Source: Gulosibacter hominis
GTDB taxonomy: Bacteria > Actinomycetota > Actinomycetes > Actinomycetales > Microbacteriaceae
Direction of reading: 5' to 3'
Length of the DNA stretch: 64,000 bases
Assembly: GCF_904842695.1 (NCBI RefSeq)
Contig: NZ_CAJGWQ010000004.1
Span: forward strand, 1-64,000
Shown piece by piece: positions 10,143-18,864 of this stretch (position 1 is the stretch's first letter; every line of letters begins with the position of its first letter). The notes beneath the pieces were generated by a model that was not told the DNA's origin, did no database searches, and worked only from the letters and a program-made list of their open reading frames with translations. A program made the position numbers and the translations under genes.

Positions 10143-10496
10143 CTAGCTGAAGTTGGGCAGCGCCAGCTGCTGCCCAGCCTGCACGTTGGCGCTCGTCAGG
10201 TTGTTCAGCCGCATGATCTCGTGCACCACATCGCGCACATCACGATCGCCACCGATCTGTTCGGCGATCGTCCACAGCGTCTCGCCGCCCGTCACGGTGT
10301 GGGTGTTGAACTGTTCATACACGGCCGCATCCTGCCGTTCATGTCCGGCCATCGCGGTGGGGATCTGTGCAATACCGGCACCGACACCCAGCGCAGCGGG
10401 GATGAGCAGCGCCCCGGCCAATGCTCGACGCCCACGTGCAGTCAAGCGCAGCCGAGCACCCCGGTTTACCCGTTGAGGCAGTGCGTTGATCGTCAT
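10143..10496 (-). CDS. Small membrane-anchored LysM protein, SOS-linked
   Basis: A 117-residue protein: basic N-terminus, one hydrophobic segment (about 30-50), then a C-terminal LysM domain (about 66-115; [19 protein letters not shown]) that binds peptidoglycan. The ATG at 10496 has GAAGGA 7 bases upstream; the open frame extends further but the extension reads through the LexA boxes. It is divergent to lexA. This arrangement matches B. subtilis YneA and M. tuberculosis Rv2719c, LysM proteins beside lexA that are induced by DNA damage and slow division. By analogy it is probably an SOS cell-division inhibitor, though the sequence is too short and generic to prove it. Confidence 0.75.
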   Translation of the reverse strand: MTINALPQRVNRGARLRLTARGRRALAGALLIPAALGVGAGIAQIPTAMAGHERQDAAVYEQFNTHTVTGGETLWTIAEQIGGDRDVRDVVHEIMRLNNLTSANVQAGQQLALPNFS

Positions 10497-10541
10497 GGTG
10501 GTTCCTTCTCGGTTGAGCGGATCGCGTGCATTCGCACGCTT

Positions 10542-10557
10542 TCGAACATTTGTTCCA
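10542..10557. promoter_or_regulatory. LexA (SOS) box 1
   Basis: TCGAACATTTGTTCCA fits the actinobacterial LexA operator TCGAAC-N4-GTTCGA at 10 of 12 positions. It lies 45 bp before the LysM gene start and would let LexA repress it. Confidence 0.8.
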
Positions 10558-10582
10558 AACATACATTCGAACAGTGTCGATT

Positions 10583-10598
10583 TCAAGCAGATGTTCGA
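10583..10598. promoter_or_regulatory. LexA (SOS) box 2
   Basis: TCAAGCAGATGTTCGA has a perfect right half (GTTCGA) and a 4 of 6 left half, with correct spacing. It lies midway between the two divergent genes. A further half-site (TCGAAC at 10567-10572) sits between boxes 1 and 2. Confidence 0.6.
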
Positions 10599-10617
10599 AT
10601 GTTTTTCGACAACACGC

Positions 10618-10633
10618 TCGAAAATGTGTTTGA
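10618..10633. promoter_or_regulatory. LexA (SOS) box 3
   Basis: TCGAAAATGTGTTTGA fits the LexA operator at 10 of 12 positions and is the closest to lexA (113 bp before its start), consistent with autorepression. Confidence 0.65.
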
Positions 10634-10746
10634 GAACAGTGCTGGCCTCGACTAGCGTCAAAACCAACACGAACCACCAGACCATGAGCCTCCGACATTT
10701 TCGGCGCCCCGGCCGAGCTCAACAGGTCGAAGCCCGAGGAGCCACC

Positions 10747-11385
10747 GTGCCATCAGCCCGCAAACCCCTCACCGAAGTGCAGGAACGCATCCTGTCGTTC
10801 ATCGCTGAACACCTGCATCGAAACGGCTTCGCACCCTCAATGCGCGAGATCGGTGACGCCATCGGCATGACCTCATCGTCTTCGGTGTCGTATCAGCTCG
10901 ACCGGCTCGAAAAACTCGGCTACCTGCGCCGCAATACCAACCGGGCTCGCACCATCGAGCTGCTCATCGACATCAACGAATCCGACTCCGCGAGCGCTCC
11001 GGATATTTCAGCAACCGCCGTGGTGCCACTGGTGGGAAGTATTGCCGCGGGCATCCCGATCACGGCCGAGCAACAGGTCGAAGAATATTTGCCACTCCCC
11101 CGCAGCCTCGTCGGTGAGGGTGACCTGTTTTTGCTGAACGTTGTGGGTGACTCGATGATTGACGCGGCAATTTGCGATGGCGACTGGGTGGTTGTGCGCC
11201 AGCAGCGCACCGCGGCCAATGGCGAAATTGTTGCCGCGATGATCGACGGGGAGGCCACCGTGAAGACTTTTAAACAGCGTGACGGGCACACCTGGCTGCT
11301 CCCCCGTAACAGCGCGTTCGAACCAATTCTGGGCGATCACGCCGAGGTGCTCGGCAAAGTTGTTGCGGTGCTGCGGTCGGTCTAG
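10747..11385 (+). CDS. lexA: SOS transcriptional repressor LexA
   Basis: A 213-residue repressor that self-cleaves when RecA forms filaments on DNA. The N-terminal winged HTH (about 5-70; [22 protein letters not shown]) recognises the boxes upstream. The cleavage site is the Ala-Gly in GSIAAGIPI, and the Ser/Lys dyad is visible in [10 protein letters not shown] and EATVKTFK. I chose the GTG at 10747 because GAGGAG lies 5 bases upstream; an in-frame ATG at 10684 would add 21 residues without a ribosome-binding site. It is divergent from the LysM gene and convergent with hflX, with only 18 bases between the stops. Confidence 0.95.
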   Translation: MPSARKPLTEVQERILSFIAEHLHRNGFAPSMREIGDAIGMTSSSSVSYQLDRLEKLGYLRRNTNRARTIELLIDINESDSASAPDISATAVVPLVGSIAAGIPITAEQQVEEYLPLPRSLVGEGDLFLLNVVGDSMIDAAICDGDWVVVRQQRTAANGEIVAAMIDGEATVKTFKQRDGHTWLLPRNSAFEPILGDHAEVLGKVVAVLRSV

Positions 11386-11403
11386 GCCGTCACCGCCGCA
11401 TCC

Positions 11404-13035
11404 CTACTGCGAATCGTTGCGCGGTAGGTCGAGCACCCGTTCGGCTGGTGCATCCTCACTGCGGCGCGGCCGCTGTTTGAGCGTCGGGCGCTCACGCTCG
11501 GGCGCGTGCCTACCGTCGACTCGGTAGGGCTCAACCAACCCCAGCTGATCGGGATGCACGCGCGCCACCAGGTGCGTGCCGTCGGCCTCGTAACGTTCGG
11601 AGAGCACGCCACCGCGCTCGTGCAGCATCGACACGAGATCGCCGCGATCAAACGGCACCACGAGTTCGACATCAACATCGTGGTTTGGCAGCATCTCGGC
11701 GATGCGCTCGAGTAGCTCGTCGACTCCCTCACCGGTGCGTGCCGAAACAAACACGCAATTTGATTCCAGACCGCGCAATTCGATGCGCTTGGCATCGTCA
11801 ATCAGATCGCATTTGTTGAACGCGATGATTTCGGGAATATCCCGGCTGTCGATCTCACCAATCACCTCACGCACGGTCTGAATCTGACCGGCGGGGTCGG
11901 GATGCGCCGCATCCACTACGTGCACGATGAGATCCGAGTCGGCAACCTCCTCGAGCGTCGACCGGAATGCCTCAACCAGCTGGTGTGGCAGATTTCGCAC
12001 AAAACCAACCGTGTCAGCCATTGTGTAGGGGCGACCGTCGGGGGTGGCGCAGCGCCGCACGGTGGCATCCAGCGTGGCGAACAGCTGGTTTTCAACCAGC
12101 ACCCCGGCCCGGGTGATGCGGTTGAGCAGCGATGATTTGCCGGCGTTGGTGTAACCGGCAATCGATACCGCCGGCAACATATTGCGGGCACGGCGAGCGC
12201 GTTTCGTGTCGCGAGCCGTTTTCATGTGGGCGATCTCGCGGCGCAGCTTCGCCATCCGAATGTGGATGCGGCGACGGTCAAGTTCGAGCTTGGTTTCACC
12301 CGGACCGCGCGAGCCCATACCGGCACCACCGGACACCTGACCACCGGCCTGTCGCGACATCGACTGACCCCAACCGCGCAGTCGCGGCAGCAGGTATTCG
12401 AGCTGCGCGAGTTCGACCTGCGCCTTACCCTCACGGCTTTTTGCGTGCTGGCTAAAAATATCGAGGATCACCGCAGTGCGATCGATCACCTTCACCTTGA
12501 CGGCGTCCTCGAGCGCACGCCGCTGGCTGGGCGCCAATTCGGTATCGGCAACAACGGTGTCGGCGCCGGTGGCGACAACAATGTCGCGCAGCTCTTCGGT
12601 TTTGCCGCGACCAAGATAGGTGGCAGGGTCGGGATGCGGCCGCCGCTGCAAGACGCCATCGAGCACCACCGCGCCGGCGGTTTCACACAGTGCAGCAAGT
12701 TCCTGCATCGAATTTTCGGCATCCCGCTGACTTCCGGCCGAATAGACGCCGATGAGCACCACCTTTTCGAGCCGCACCTGGCGATATTCGACCTCGGTGA
12801 CGTCTTCGAGCTCGGTCGATAAGCCATCGACCCGCTGCAGCGACTGACGTGCCTCGCGGTCGAGTTGCAGACCGTCAATATCGTCATTGTGAACCGTATC
12901 GGCATCATCCATGAGTGCCTCGGCAGCACGAAATACCGCGGTGTGGTCGCGGTTGGTTTCACTGCGAGACAGGATGCGGTCGATCACGCTATCGGCGTCG
13001 TTGCCAGCGAGTCGGTCAGATGCGTCAAGATTCAT
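11404..13035 (-). CDS. hflX: GTPase HflX
   Basis: A 543-residue translational GTPase that binds 50S subunits and, in other bacteria, splits stalled ribosomes under stress. The HflX N-domain (about 80-250) includes HPDPATYLGRGK and the family stretch EYLLPRLRGWG followed by GPGETKLE. The G domain has GYTNAGKSSLLN (G1), DTVGFVRNLP (G3) and NKCD (G4). I chose the ATG at 13035, where family similarity begins; the open frame continues another 121 codons into non-homologous sequence. It is divergent from a methyltransferase gene with a 48-bp gap. Confidence 0.93.
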   Translation of the reverse strand: MNLDASDRLAGNDADSVIDRILSRSETNRDHTAVFRAAEALMDDADTVHNDDIDGLQLDREARQSLQRVDGLSTELEDVTEVEYRQVRLEKVVLIGVYSAGSQRDAENSMQELAALCETAGAVVLDGVLQRRPHPDPATYLGRGKTEELRDIVVATGADTVVADTELAPSQRRALEDAVKVKVIDRTAVILDIFSQHAKSREGKAQVELAQLEYLLPRLRGWGQSMSRQAGGQVSGGAGMGSRGPGETKLELDRRRIHIRMAKLRREIAHMKTARDTKRARRARNMLPAVSIAGYTNAGKSSLLNRITRAGVLVENQLFATLDATVRRCATPDGRPYTMADTVGFVRNLPHQLVEAFRSTLEEVADSDLIVHVVDAAHPDPAGQIQTVREVIGEIDSRDIPEIIAFNKCDLIDDAKRIELRGLESNCVFVSARTGEGVDELLERIAEMLPNHDVDVELVVPFDRGDLVSMLHERGGVLSERYEADGTHLVARVHPDQLGLVEPYRVDGRHAPERERPTLKQRPRRSEDAPAERVLDLPRNDSQ

Positions 13036-13083
13036 ATTCTGATCAAGTCTACGCGGCTGCGGCAAGCGGGTACTGTCATTGCT

Positions 13084-13692
13084 ATGACCTCGCACTATTT
13101 TGATGCCGACCCCGACACCGATGAGCGTCGCCGCGAAATCGAGGTGGAGTTGCGCGGCACACCAGTGCGGGTAAGCACTGCAGCATCGGTGTTCAGTGGC
13201 GACCGGCTCGACAAAGCCACGAACATCCTGCTGCACGAGGTGCCCAACCCCCCGCTGCAAGGCAATGCGCTCGATCTGGGTTGCGGTTGGGGCCCTATCG
13301 CGCTGTCGCTCGCGCTGGCATCGCCCGAACTCGAGGTCTGGGCGCTGGATGTGAACGCACGCGCGCTCGAGCTGACCGCCGAAAACGCTGCACGCCACAA
13401 TCTCGAGCGGGTGCGTGCGGTCACTGCCGATGAAATTCCCGATGGCGTGATGTTTGATGTGATCTGGTCAAACCCGCCGATCCGCATCGGCAAACAGGCA
13501 CTGGATGAACTCATGCTCACCTGGAACCGGCGGCTGTCACCGGGAGGTGTCGGTTGGTATGTGGTCGGTAAAAACCTCGGCGCCGATTCGCTGCAGCGAC
13601 GGCTGGCGGATGCGCTGGGTGACGGTTTTGACGTCTCCCGCGCATCCACCAGCGGCGGTTTTCGGGTGCTGCGAGTGGAGCGGCTGGGCTAG
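13084..13692 (+). CDS. RsmC-like class I SAM methyltransferase
   Basis: A 202-residue methyltransferase. SAM motif I reads ALDLGCGWGPIAL, followed by the acidic strand WALDVNARAL and the catalytic SNPPIRIGK, an NPP[YF]-type motif seen in N-methyltransferases acting on guanine or adenine in RNA (RsmC/RlmG family). It is a single-domain form, half the size of E. coli RsmC. The ribosome-binding site is poor. The gene commonly sits between hflX and dapF in actinobacteria. The RNA target is inferred, not shown. Confidence 0.8.
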   Translation: MTSHYFDADPDTDERRREIEVELRGTPVRVSTAASVFSGDRLDKATNILLHEVPNPPLQGNALDLGCGWGPIALSLALASPELEVWALDVNARALELTAENAARHNLERVRAVTADEIPDGVMFDVIWSNPPIRIGKQALDELMLTWNRRLSPGGVGWYVVGKNLGADSLQRRLADALGDGFDVSRASTSGGFRVLRVERLG

Positions 13693-13726
13693 CTCGGCCA
13701 GCTCAGCCGCACTCGGCGCGTCCCAA

Positions 13727-14566
13727 CTAACCGGCCATCGTCTTAACGATATCGGTCGTCGATTCGCCCGATCGACGCAGCACAATCGCGACAATTGCGA
13801 GTGCCGCGAGGGTGAGCACGATCATCACTGTCGACATCGCGGCAAGTTCTGGCCGCATCCCGGTTTTGAGGGTCGACAGGATGTACACCGGCCACGGGGT
13901 CGATCCCGACACCTGCACGAACGATGAAATCACCGTGTTGTCGAGCGAGAGCGTGAACGCAAGCAGCCCGCCCGAAAGCACCGCGGGCATTGCCAGCGGC
14001 AGCGTCACGCGACGGAACACCACCGCCGGCGGCGCAAACAGGTCGGCGGCGGCTTCTTCAAGCCGTTCATCCAGGCCGGCAAATCGCGCCCGCACAATGA
14101 ACGTCACCACCGCGGTGGCGAACAGCGAATTACCGATCACCAGACGAACGATGCCGTTATTAAAAATCCCGAGGTGCAGATCTTGCCCGAGCGTGACCAG
14201 CCACGGTAGCAGCGACACCGCATCCACAATTTCTGGGGTGACGGTCACAAGGCCCAGACCGAGCACCAGCCAGGGCGCCCATTTACCGCCGCGTCGCGCG
14301 AGCGCCAACCCTGCGAGCGTGCCGAGCAGCGTGGCCAGCAGCGCCGACCAGGCCGCGCTTTGCAGTGTCACCACCACTGAACTCGTGATCCGTTCGTTCG
14401 CGAAGGCCGACTCGTAAGCGCCGAAACCGGGCTCGGTGAATGACACCAGCAGGCGCCCCTGATTAAACGAGTAGATGACGATAACGACGATGGGCAGGAA
14501 CAGGAAGATAAAAATCAGCACCGCCCAAATATTGAGCAGCCGCGTGCTTCCCGATGTGCGGTTCAT
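13727..14566 (-). CDS. potC: ABC transporter permease, PotC type
   Basis: A 279-residue inner-membrane permease with about six hydrophobic segments and the EAA loop (EEAAADLFAPPAVVFRRVTL, near 165-190) that docks on the ATPase. PotC-type permeases pair with PotB for spermidine/putrescine import. Its ATG overlaps the potB stop by four bases (ATGA). It is the last gene of the potA-D-B-C operon and ends convergent to the methyltransferase gene. Confidence 0.88.
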   Translation of the reverse strand: MNRTSGSTRLLNIWAVLIFIFLFLPIVVIVIYSFNQGRLLVSFTEPGFGAYESAFANERITSSVVVTLQSAAWSALLATLLGTLAGLALARRGGKWAPWLVLGLGLVTVTPEIVDAVSLLPWLVTLGQDLHLGIFNNGIVRLVIGNSLFATAVVTFIVRARFAGLDERLEEAAADLFAPPAVVFRRVTLPLAMPAVLSGGLLAFTLSLDNTVISSFVQVSGSTPWPVYILSTLKTGMRPELAAMSTVMIVLTLAALAIVAIVLRRSGESTTDIVKTMAG

Positions 14567-15477
14567 GAGTTCATCTCCTCAATCGAAACGCGCCAGCGGC
14601 GCTGGAATGGCAGTGCGATCAATTTGGTGAGCAGCCAGATTCCGGCGGCCAAGAGCAGGACGACAACGACCAGCAGCACGGCCATGGCCGAGCCGAGCGC
14701 CCAGTTTTGGGCAGTTTGGAACTGGCTGGCGACCAGCTGACCGATCATCGAGCCCTGCGCACCGCCCAGCACTGTCGGGGTGATGTAGTCACCCATGAGC
14801 GGAATAAACACCAGCAGGATGGCCACCAGGATGCCCGGCCAGGCAATCGGGAGCGTCACACGGGTGAAGGTTGCCACGCGGCCGGCACCAAGATCAGCGC
14901 TTGCTTCGCGCAGATTACCGGCCACTCGATCGAAGGCCACATACAGCGGCAGGATCATCATGGGCAAATAGTTGTAGACCACACCGATCAACACGGCTTC
15001 TCGAGTGTTGAGCAGCCCCAGCGGCTCGGCCCGCAGCCCCGCGCCCATAAGCCACTGCGAAAGCCATCCCTCGGGTGCCAGGATGATTTGCCAACCGATC
15101 GTGCGCACCAGCAGGTTGGTCCAAAACGGCACCAGCACCAGTGCGAGATAGAGCCCGCGCCGTTTTGGATTGGCCTTTGTGGCGAGCCAGTAGGCGAATG
15201 GCATAGCCACTGCCAGGCACAGGAAAGTACCTACCAGGCCAATCCAGATGCTGTTGAGCAAGATCCCGAGGTTCGACCCGGTGAGCGCCTCCAAATACCG
15301 CTGGAAGGTGAAAACCTCGTTTGAGTGAGTCTCAAAAATATCGGGCTTTTCACCGAAGCTGTAGAACAGCACCAGCGATACCGGGATGAAAAAGAACACG
15401 AGCAGCCAACCGGCGGCGGGAAGCGCGAGCAGTCCACCACGTTGGCGGCGCTTGGTTACAGTTGCTGTCGAGGTCAA
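14563..15477 (-). CDS. potB: ABC transporter permease, PotB type
   Basis: A 304-residue permease with about six membrane segments and an EAA loop (REASADLGAGRVATFTRVTL). I chose the TTG at 15477, which overlaps the potD stop (TTGA) and has GGGAGGG 6 bases upstream; the longer frame from 15507 would run back into potD. It forms the membrane channel together with PotC. Confidence 0.88.
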   Translation of the reverse strand: MTSTATVTKRRQRGGLLALPAAGWLLVFFFIPVSLVLFYSFGEKPDIFETHSNEVFTFQRYLEALTGSNLGILLNSIWIGLVGTFLCLAVAMPFAYWLATKANPKRRGLYLALVLVPFWTNLLVRTIGWQIILAPEGWLSQWLMGAGLRAEPLGLLNTREAVLIGVVYNYLPMMILPLYVAFDRVAGNLREASADLGAGRVATFTRVTLPIAWPGILVAILLVFIPLMGDYITPTVLGGAQGSMIGQLVASQFQTAQNWALGSAMAVLLVVVVLLLAAGIWLLTKLIALPFQRRWRVSIEEMNS

Positions 15478-16652
15478 TTTGCTGCCCTCCCCTTCACTGC
15501 GTTCCAAATATCAACGAAGCGCTGCTGGCTCTCGGTGAGCAGCATGACCTTGAAACTCTCCACCTGGTCGGCGTCGAAAAAGACCATTTCGGGTAGCTCC
15601 ATCCCCTCTTGTTCGGCGCGCTCCCGCAGGCCCTGAACGCCCACATCCGAACCGATGTAGTCGACTTCGCGATAGGCAACGTCGGGCTCAAGAACAAAAT
15701 TGAGGAAGGCGTGAGCAGCTTTGGGGTGCTGGGCACCGGCGGCGATGCACCAGTTATCCATCCACAGCTCACTGTGCGGCGCGCCGACCACCCAACGCCA
15801 ACGCTCAGGGTCGGGCGATTCGAGAATTCCCAGCCGCGCGTCGCTATTCCAGCTCTGGAAAAGCCACTGCGTTCCCTGCGGAATCGCACCCGAGCCCGGA
15901 TAGGAATCGAAGGCCGAAATATGCGGGGCGAGCTTATTGACGAGGAAGTCTTCAGCCTCATCAAAATGCGCAGCATTGTCGTCGTTGGTGCTGTATTTGT
16001 TCGCCCAAAAATAGGTACCCACCAGGCTCTGCGGGTCGTCAATCATTGACACCTTGCCCGATGCTTCATTCATCGCGCAGTCAAAAAAGTCGTTCCAATC
16101 TTTCAACTCGCGCTTGATTTTGGTGGTGTCGTACACGAACCCGGTGGTGCCCCACGATTTCAAAATCGAATATTTGTTTTCGGGGTCCCAGGGCTGGCTC
16201 ATGAGCTCGGGCAACACATGTTTCATATTCGGGATGAGCGAATGGTCGAGCGGTTCGATGAGCCCGTGTTCGGCCATCGCACCGATATAACCGCCCGTGG
16301 GCACCACAATGTCGTAGCCGCTGGTGCCCCGAGCCCCGACGAGCTTTGAAATAAGCTCTTCGTTCGAGCCAAAAGCGTCGATGATGAAATTGGTGTTGAA
16401 AGTATCGCGAAACTCATCGAGCACCTCCGGGTCGTCATATTCGCCCCAGGTGTACATCAAGAGCTTGTCTTCAATGGGCTCACCGTCAACGCCGGCTCGG
16501 GTTTCGCGTGCCGGCCCGGCGCAGGCCGCCAGCGCACCCGATGCGGCAAAAGCACCGAACGTGGCGAGAAACGATCGGCGGGTGAGATCGGCGCGGATGC
16601 GTGGCGCCGAGACGGCGTTTGCGAGGATGCGAATGGGTTGGCGCTCTGTCAT
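15474..16652 (-). CDS. potD: Polyamine ABC transporter substrate-binding lipoprotein, PotD type
   Basis: A 392-residue extracellular binding protein of the PotD/PotF family. The N-terminus carries a twin-arginine motif ([10 protein letters not shown], near 24-33) followed by a hydrophobic run and a lipobox-like LAAC, so it is probably exported folded by Tat and lipidated. Family landmarks are [15 protein letters not shown], the STGYDIVVP-like segment near 110 and the aromatic WNDFFD. The ligand is expected to be spermidine or putrescine, but related proteins bind other cations. It overlaps potA by four bases (ATGA). Confidence 0.88.
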   Translation of the reverse strand: MTERQPIRILANAVSAPRIRADLTRRSFLATFGAFAASGALAACAGPARETRAGVDGEPIEDKLLMYTWGEYDDPEVLDEFRDTFNTNFIIDAFGSNEELISKLVGARGTSGYDIVVPTGGYIGAMAEHGLIEPLDHSLIPNMKHVLPELMSQPWDPENKYSILKSWGTTGFVYDTTKIKRELKDWNDFFDCAMNEASGKVSMIDDPQSLVGTYFWANKYSTNDDNAAHFDEAEDFLVNKLAPHISAFDSYPGSGAIPQGTQWLFQSWNSDARLGILESPDPERWRWVVGAPHSELWMDNWCIAAGAQHPKAAHAFLNFVLEPDVAYREVDYIGSDVGVQGLRERAEQEGMELPEMVFFDADQVESFKVMLLTESQQRFVDIWNAVKGRAAN

Positions 16653-17836
16653 CGTCCCGTTCCCATCGCCGCGATCGTCTGGGTGGAGAGGTTGGCGTCG
16701 ATCTGCCCGCGCACCTTCTCGAGGTCGGGATCGGCCGCAAAAATACGCACGTGTTCGGGTTCCCAGCTCAGCCGCACCCGGTCGCCGAGTTCGAGATCGC
16801 CCCGTGCTGCCACCGGTTGCCGTGCGAGCACGGTGCTGCCGTCGTTTGCCTGGAAGAGGTACTGCATCGTCTCGCCCTGGTGGGCAAAACCGCTGACGCT
16901 GGCTTCGAGGGTGTTCACCGCGGCAGGTTCGCCGGTGGAGCGGGCGAACCTCACGAATTCGGGACGAACGGCGCCACGCACTTCGACACCCGGCTTGAGG
17001 TCGCCCGCTGCCGAGGGCTGGCTGGCTGCGAGCCGCACGAGCCCCGAGGTCATTTCTGTGGCCGAGTCGAGCGTGCCGTCAAAGAAGTTTTGTTGCCCCA
17101 CGAATGCGGCCACATAGGCGCTTGCGGGACGGTCATAAATGTCTTGGCTGGTGCCGAGCTGCTCGATGTTGCCGGCGCGCATAATGGCGATGCGGTCGCT
17201 CATTGAGAGGGCTTCGGCCTGGTCGTGGGTGACGAACACGAAGGTGGTGCCGAGCCGGCGCTGCAGCAGCTTCAGCTCGAGCTGCATTTCTTCGCGCAGC
17301 TTGCGGTCGAGGGCACCGAGGGGTTCGTCGAGCAGCAGCACCGCCGGGCGGTTGACGAGCGCTCGTGCCACCGCAACGCGCTGCTGCTGCCCGCCCGAGA
17401 GCATGGTGGGTTTGCGGTCGGCGAACTTGCGCATCTGCACCATGTCGAGCGCTTCGGACACCCGCTCGGCAATTTCTGCCCGCGGGGTCTTGCGCTGCTG
17501 CAAACCGAACGCGACGTTTTCAGCGACCGAGAGGTGCGGAAAAAGCGCGTACTGCTGAAAAACGGTGTTGACCTCGCGCTTGTGCGGCGGCACGCCAACC
17601 ACATTGCGCCCGCCGAGCTCGATGCTTCCCGAATCGGGATGCTCAAATCCGGCAATCATGCGCAGGGTCGTGGTTTTTCCGCATCCCGATGGGCCGAGAA
17701 GGGATAAAAACTCGCCCGCTTCAATATCGAGCGAAATATTGTCAACCGCGACGTGGTCGCCGTAGACCTTGGTGATTGACTCGAGCCGAACGGCGATATC
17801 ACCGTTTGGTTGCTGGTTGTCTCCTGCGGTACGCAT
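16649..17836 (-). CDS. potA: Polyamine ABC transporter ATP-binding protein, PotA type
   Basis: A 395-residue ATPase, first gene of the pot operon. Walker [10 protein letters not shown] (near 50), Q-loop QQYALFPHL, signature [15 protein letters not shown], Walker [12 protein letters not shown] and the H-loop in VTHDQAEAL are all intact. A C-terminal TOBE-type domain begins near 280. The ATG has AGGAGGGGG 8 bases upstream, and the preceding leader is structured (see the separate entry). Confidence 0.93.
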   Translation of the reverse strand: MRTAGDNQQPNGDIAVRLESITKVYGDHVAVDNISLDIEAGEFLSLLGPSGCGKTTTLRMIAGFEHPDSGSIELGGRNVVGVPPHKREVNTVFQQYALFPHLSVAENVAFGLQQRKTPRAEIAERVSEALDMVQMRKFADRKPTMLSGGQQQRVAVARALVNRPAVLLLDEPLGALDRKLREEMQLELKLLQRRLGTTFVFVTHDQAEALSMSDRIAIMRAGNIEQLGTSQDIYDRPASAYVAAFVGQQNFFDGTLDSATEMTSGLVRLAASQPSAAGDLKPGVEVRGAVRPEFVRFARSTGEPAAVNTLEASVSGFAHQGETMQYLFQANDGSTVLARQPVAARGDLELGDRVRLSWEPEHVRIFAADPDLEKVRGQIDANLSTQTIAAMGTGR

Positions 17837-17844
17837 CGTCGGTA

Positions 17845-17923
17845 CCCCCTCCTACACCGTCGTAAGAACTGCTGAGTTTCAGCAAGGTGTAGTCACTATA
17901 CCAACTAGACGGTATATGTCGAC
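17845..17923 (-). promoter_or_regulatory. potA promoter, operator-like palindrome and structured leader
   Basis: On the minus strand a TATAGT (17895-17900) could be the -10 box. It overlaps a perfect palindrome with arms TATACC and GGTATA (17897-17916, 8-bp spacer), a likely repressor site. Just downstream the transcript can pair CTACACC with GGTGTAG (17886-17892 and 17852-17858) around an inner hairpin GCTGA/TCAGC (17871-17883). The outer stem ends against the AGGAGGGGG ribosome-binding site, so it could modulate translation. The -35 box is weak. Nothing else is seen up to the dapF-like gene. Confidence 0.5.
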
Positions 17924-17970
17924 GGGATGCGGCCGCTCTGCATCGATCGGCAAGCTCGGTCAGTTGCCGG

Positions 17971-18819
17971 TTACTCGCAGCACTCCCCCGTAAACATGCG
18001 CCTCGCACTGCCTGTCACGCTCACCGTCTCGCCCTGCTCGGTGAGTTCAATCGACACACCATTGGTGCCAAAATTGCCGCGCACCTCCCACTGCCGCGGC
18101 GCACCACTGCCTGCCCAGTAGCGCACCGCGAGCGCCGCTGCACCCGCCGCCACCGCACCGCCGGGCACTTCGCCAAGCATCCGGTCATACACGCGCGCCG
18201 CCAGGCAGCCTCGCCCGGCCTGGATGAGCGGATCGCCGGGCACCACAAACACCACGGTCGCATCATCAAAGGGGGCCGGATCAAGCTCGGGCCGGTCGCG
18301 CAAATCAAGCTGGTCTAGTTCTTCGGCGCTCGAAAGCGCCACCACCACATGCGGTGTGCACAGCTCAACGCCGAGCCCGGGGCGCGGCACATCGAGCCGC
18401 GTTGCTGCAACGAGTGGCTCGCCGCCAGCCAACCGCCAGCGACCGAGCGCAACCCGGGTTTGGTCACCGCTGCGGGTGATTTCGAGCTCGCCGGCACGGG
18501 ATGAAATCACTGTCGGAACATCGTTGTTTGCGGCCAGGCGTTCGACGGCGGCAATCACCTCATCCCCGCGCAGCTCGGCCACCGTGCCGTCGGCATTGCG
18601 CGCATCGACGAGCCATTGCGGGGCGTCGCCGTGCAGCGGCTCGGTTTTTGACAGCCGCACAAGGCCCGTCGCGCCAATGCCCCGATGCCGGTCGCAGATC
18701 GCGGCGATCTGTTCGGAGTCAAGTTCCAGTTCGTACCGCTCATCGAGCACAACAACGTAGTCGTTGCCGTTCGATTCGATTTTGGTGAATGGCCGGGGCA
18801 GGATCATGCCCTCAATCAT
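17971..18819 (-). CDS. Diaminopimelate-epimerase homologue lacking both catalytic cysteines
   Basis: A 282-residue protein that aligns with DapF along its length: KIESNGNDYVVVLDERY at the N-terminus, the RNADG motif near 74, and RVYDR near 209. DapF interconverts LL- and meso-diaminopimelate with two cysteines. Here the first motif reads ELRGDE instead of EMCGNG (Arg84, codon CGC at 18568-18570), and the second reads EVPGGAV instead of TLACGTG (Gly221). The phosphate-like GTG loop and the GADG motif (here GATG) are also changed. The frame is open, so it is not a simple pseudogene, but epimerase activity is not expected. It occupies the normal dapF position after miaB-miaA. Confidence 0.85.
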   Translation of the reverse strand: MIEGMILPRPFTKIESNGNDYVVVLDERYELELDSEQIAAICDRHRGIGATGLVRLSKTEPLHGDAPQWLVDARNADGTVAELRGDEVIAAVERLAANNDVPTVISSRAGELEITRSGDQTRVALGRWRLAGGEPLVAATRLDVPRPGLGVELCTPHVVVALSSAEELDQLDLRDRPELDPAPFDDATVVFVVPGDPLIQAGRGCLAARVYDRMLGEVPGGAVAAGAAALAVRYWAGSGAPRQWEVRGNFGTNGVSIELTEQGETVSVTGSARRMFTGECCE

Positions 18820-18864
18820 CCCAGAGTCGTGCTTGTCGCGCGCTGGCGATAACGGTCGCGCCAG

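Noticed and set aside
10595-10610. TCGAATGTTTTTCGAC as a fourth LexA box
   Set aside because: The half-sites are separated by three rather than four bases, so it does not fit the operator; the overlapping site at 10583-10598 fits better.
13036-13398. 121-codon N-terminal extension of HflX
   Set aside because: The extension has no HflX similarity and is the reverse frame of the divergent methyltransferase gene.
15478-15507. Longer potB start overlapping potD by 34 bases
   Set aside because: The TTG at 15477 gives a TTGA overlap with a well-placed GGGAGGG, a better fit to the operon's other four-base overlaps.
17971-18819. Treating the dapF-like gene as a pseudogene
   Set aside because: The frame is full-length with no stop or frameshift, and non-catalytic residues stay conserved, so it is annotated as an intact but probably non-epimerase protein.
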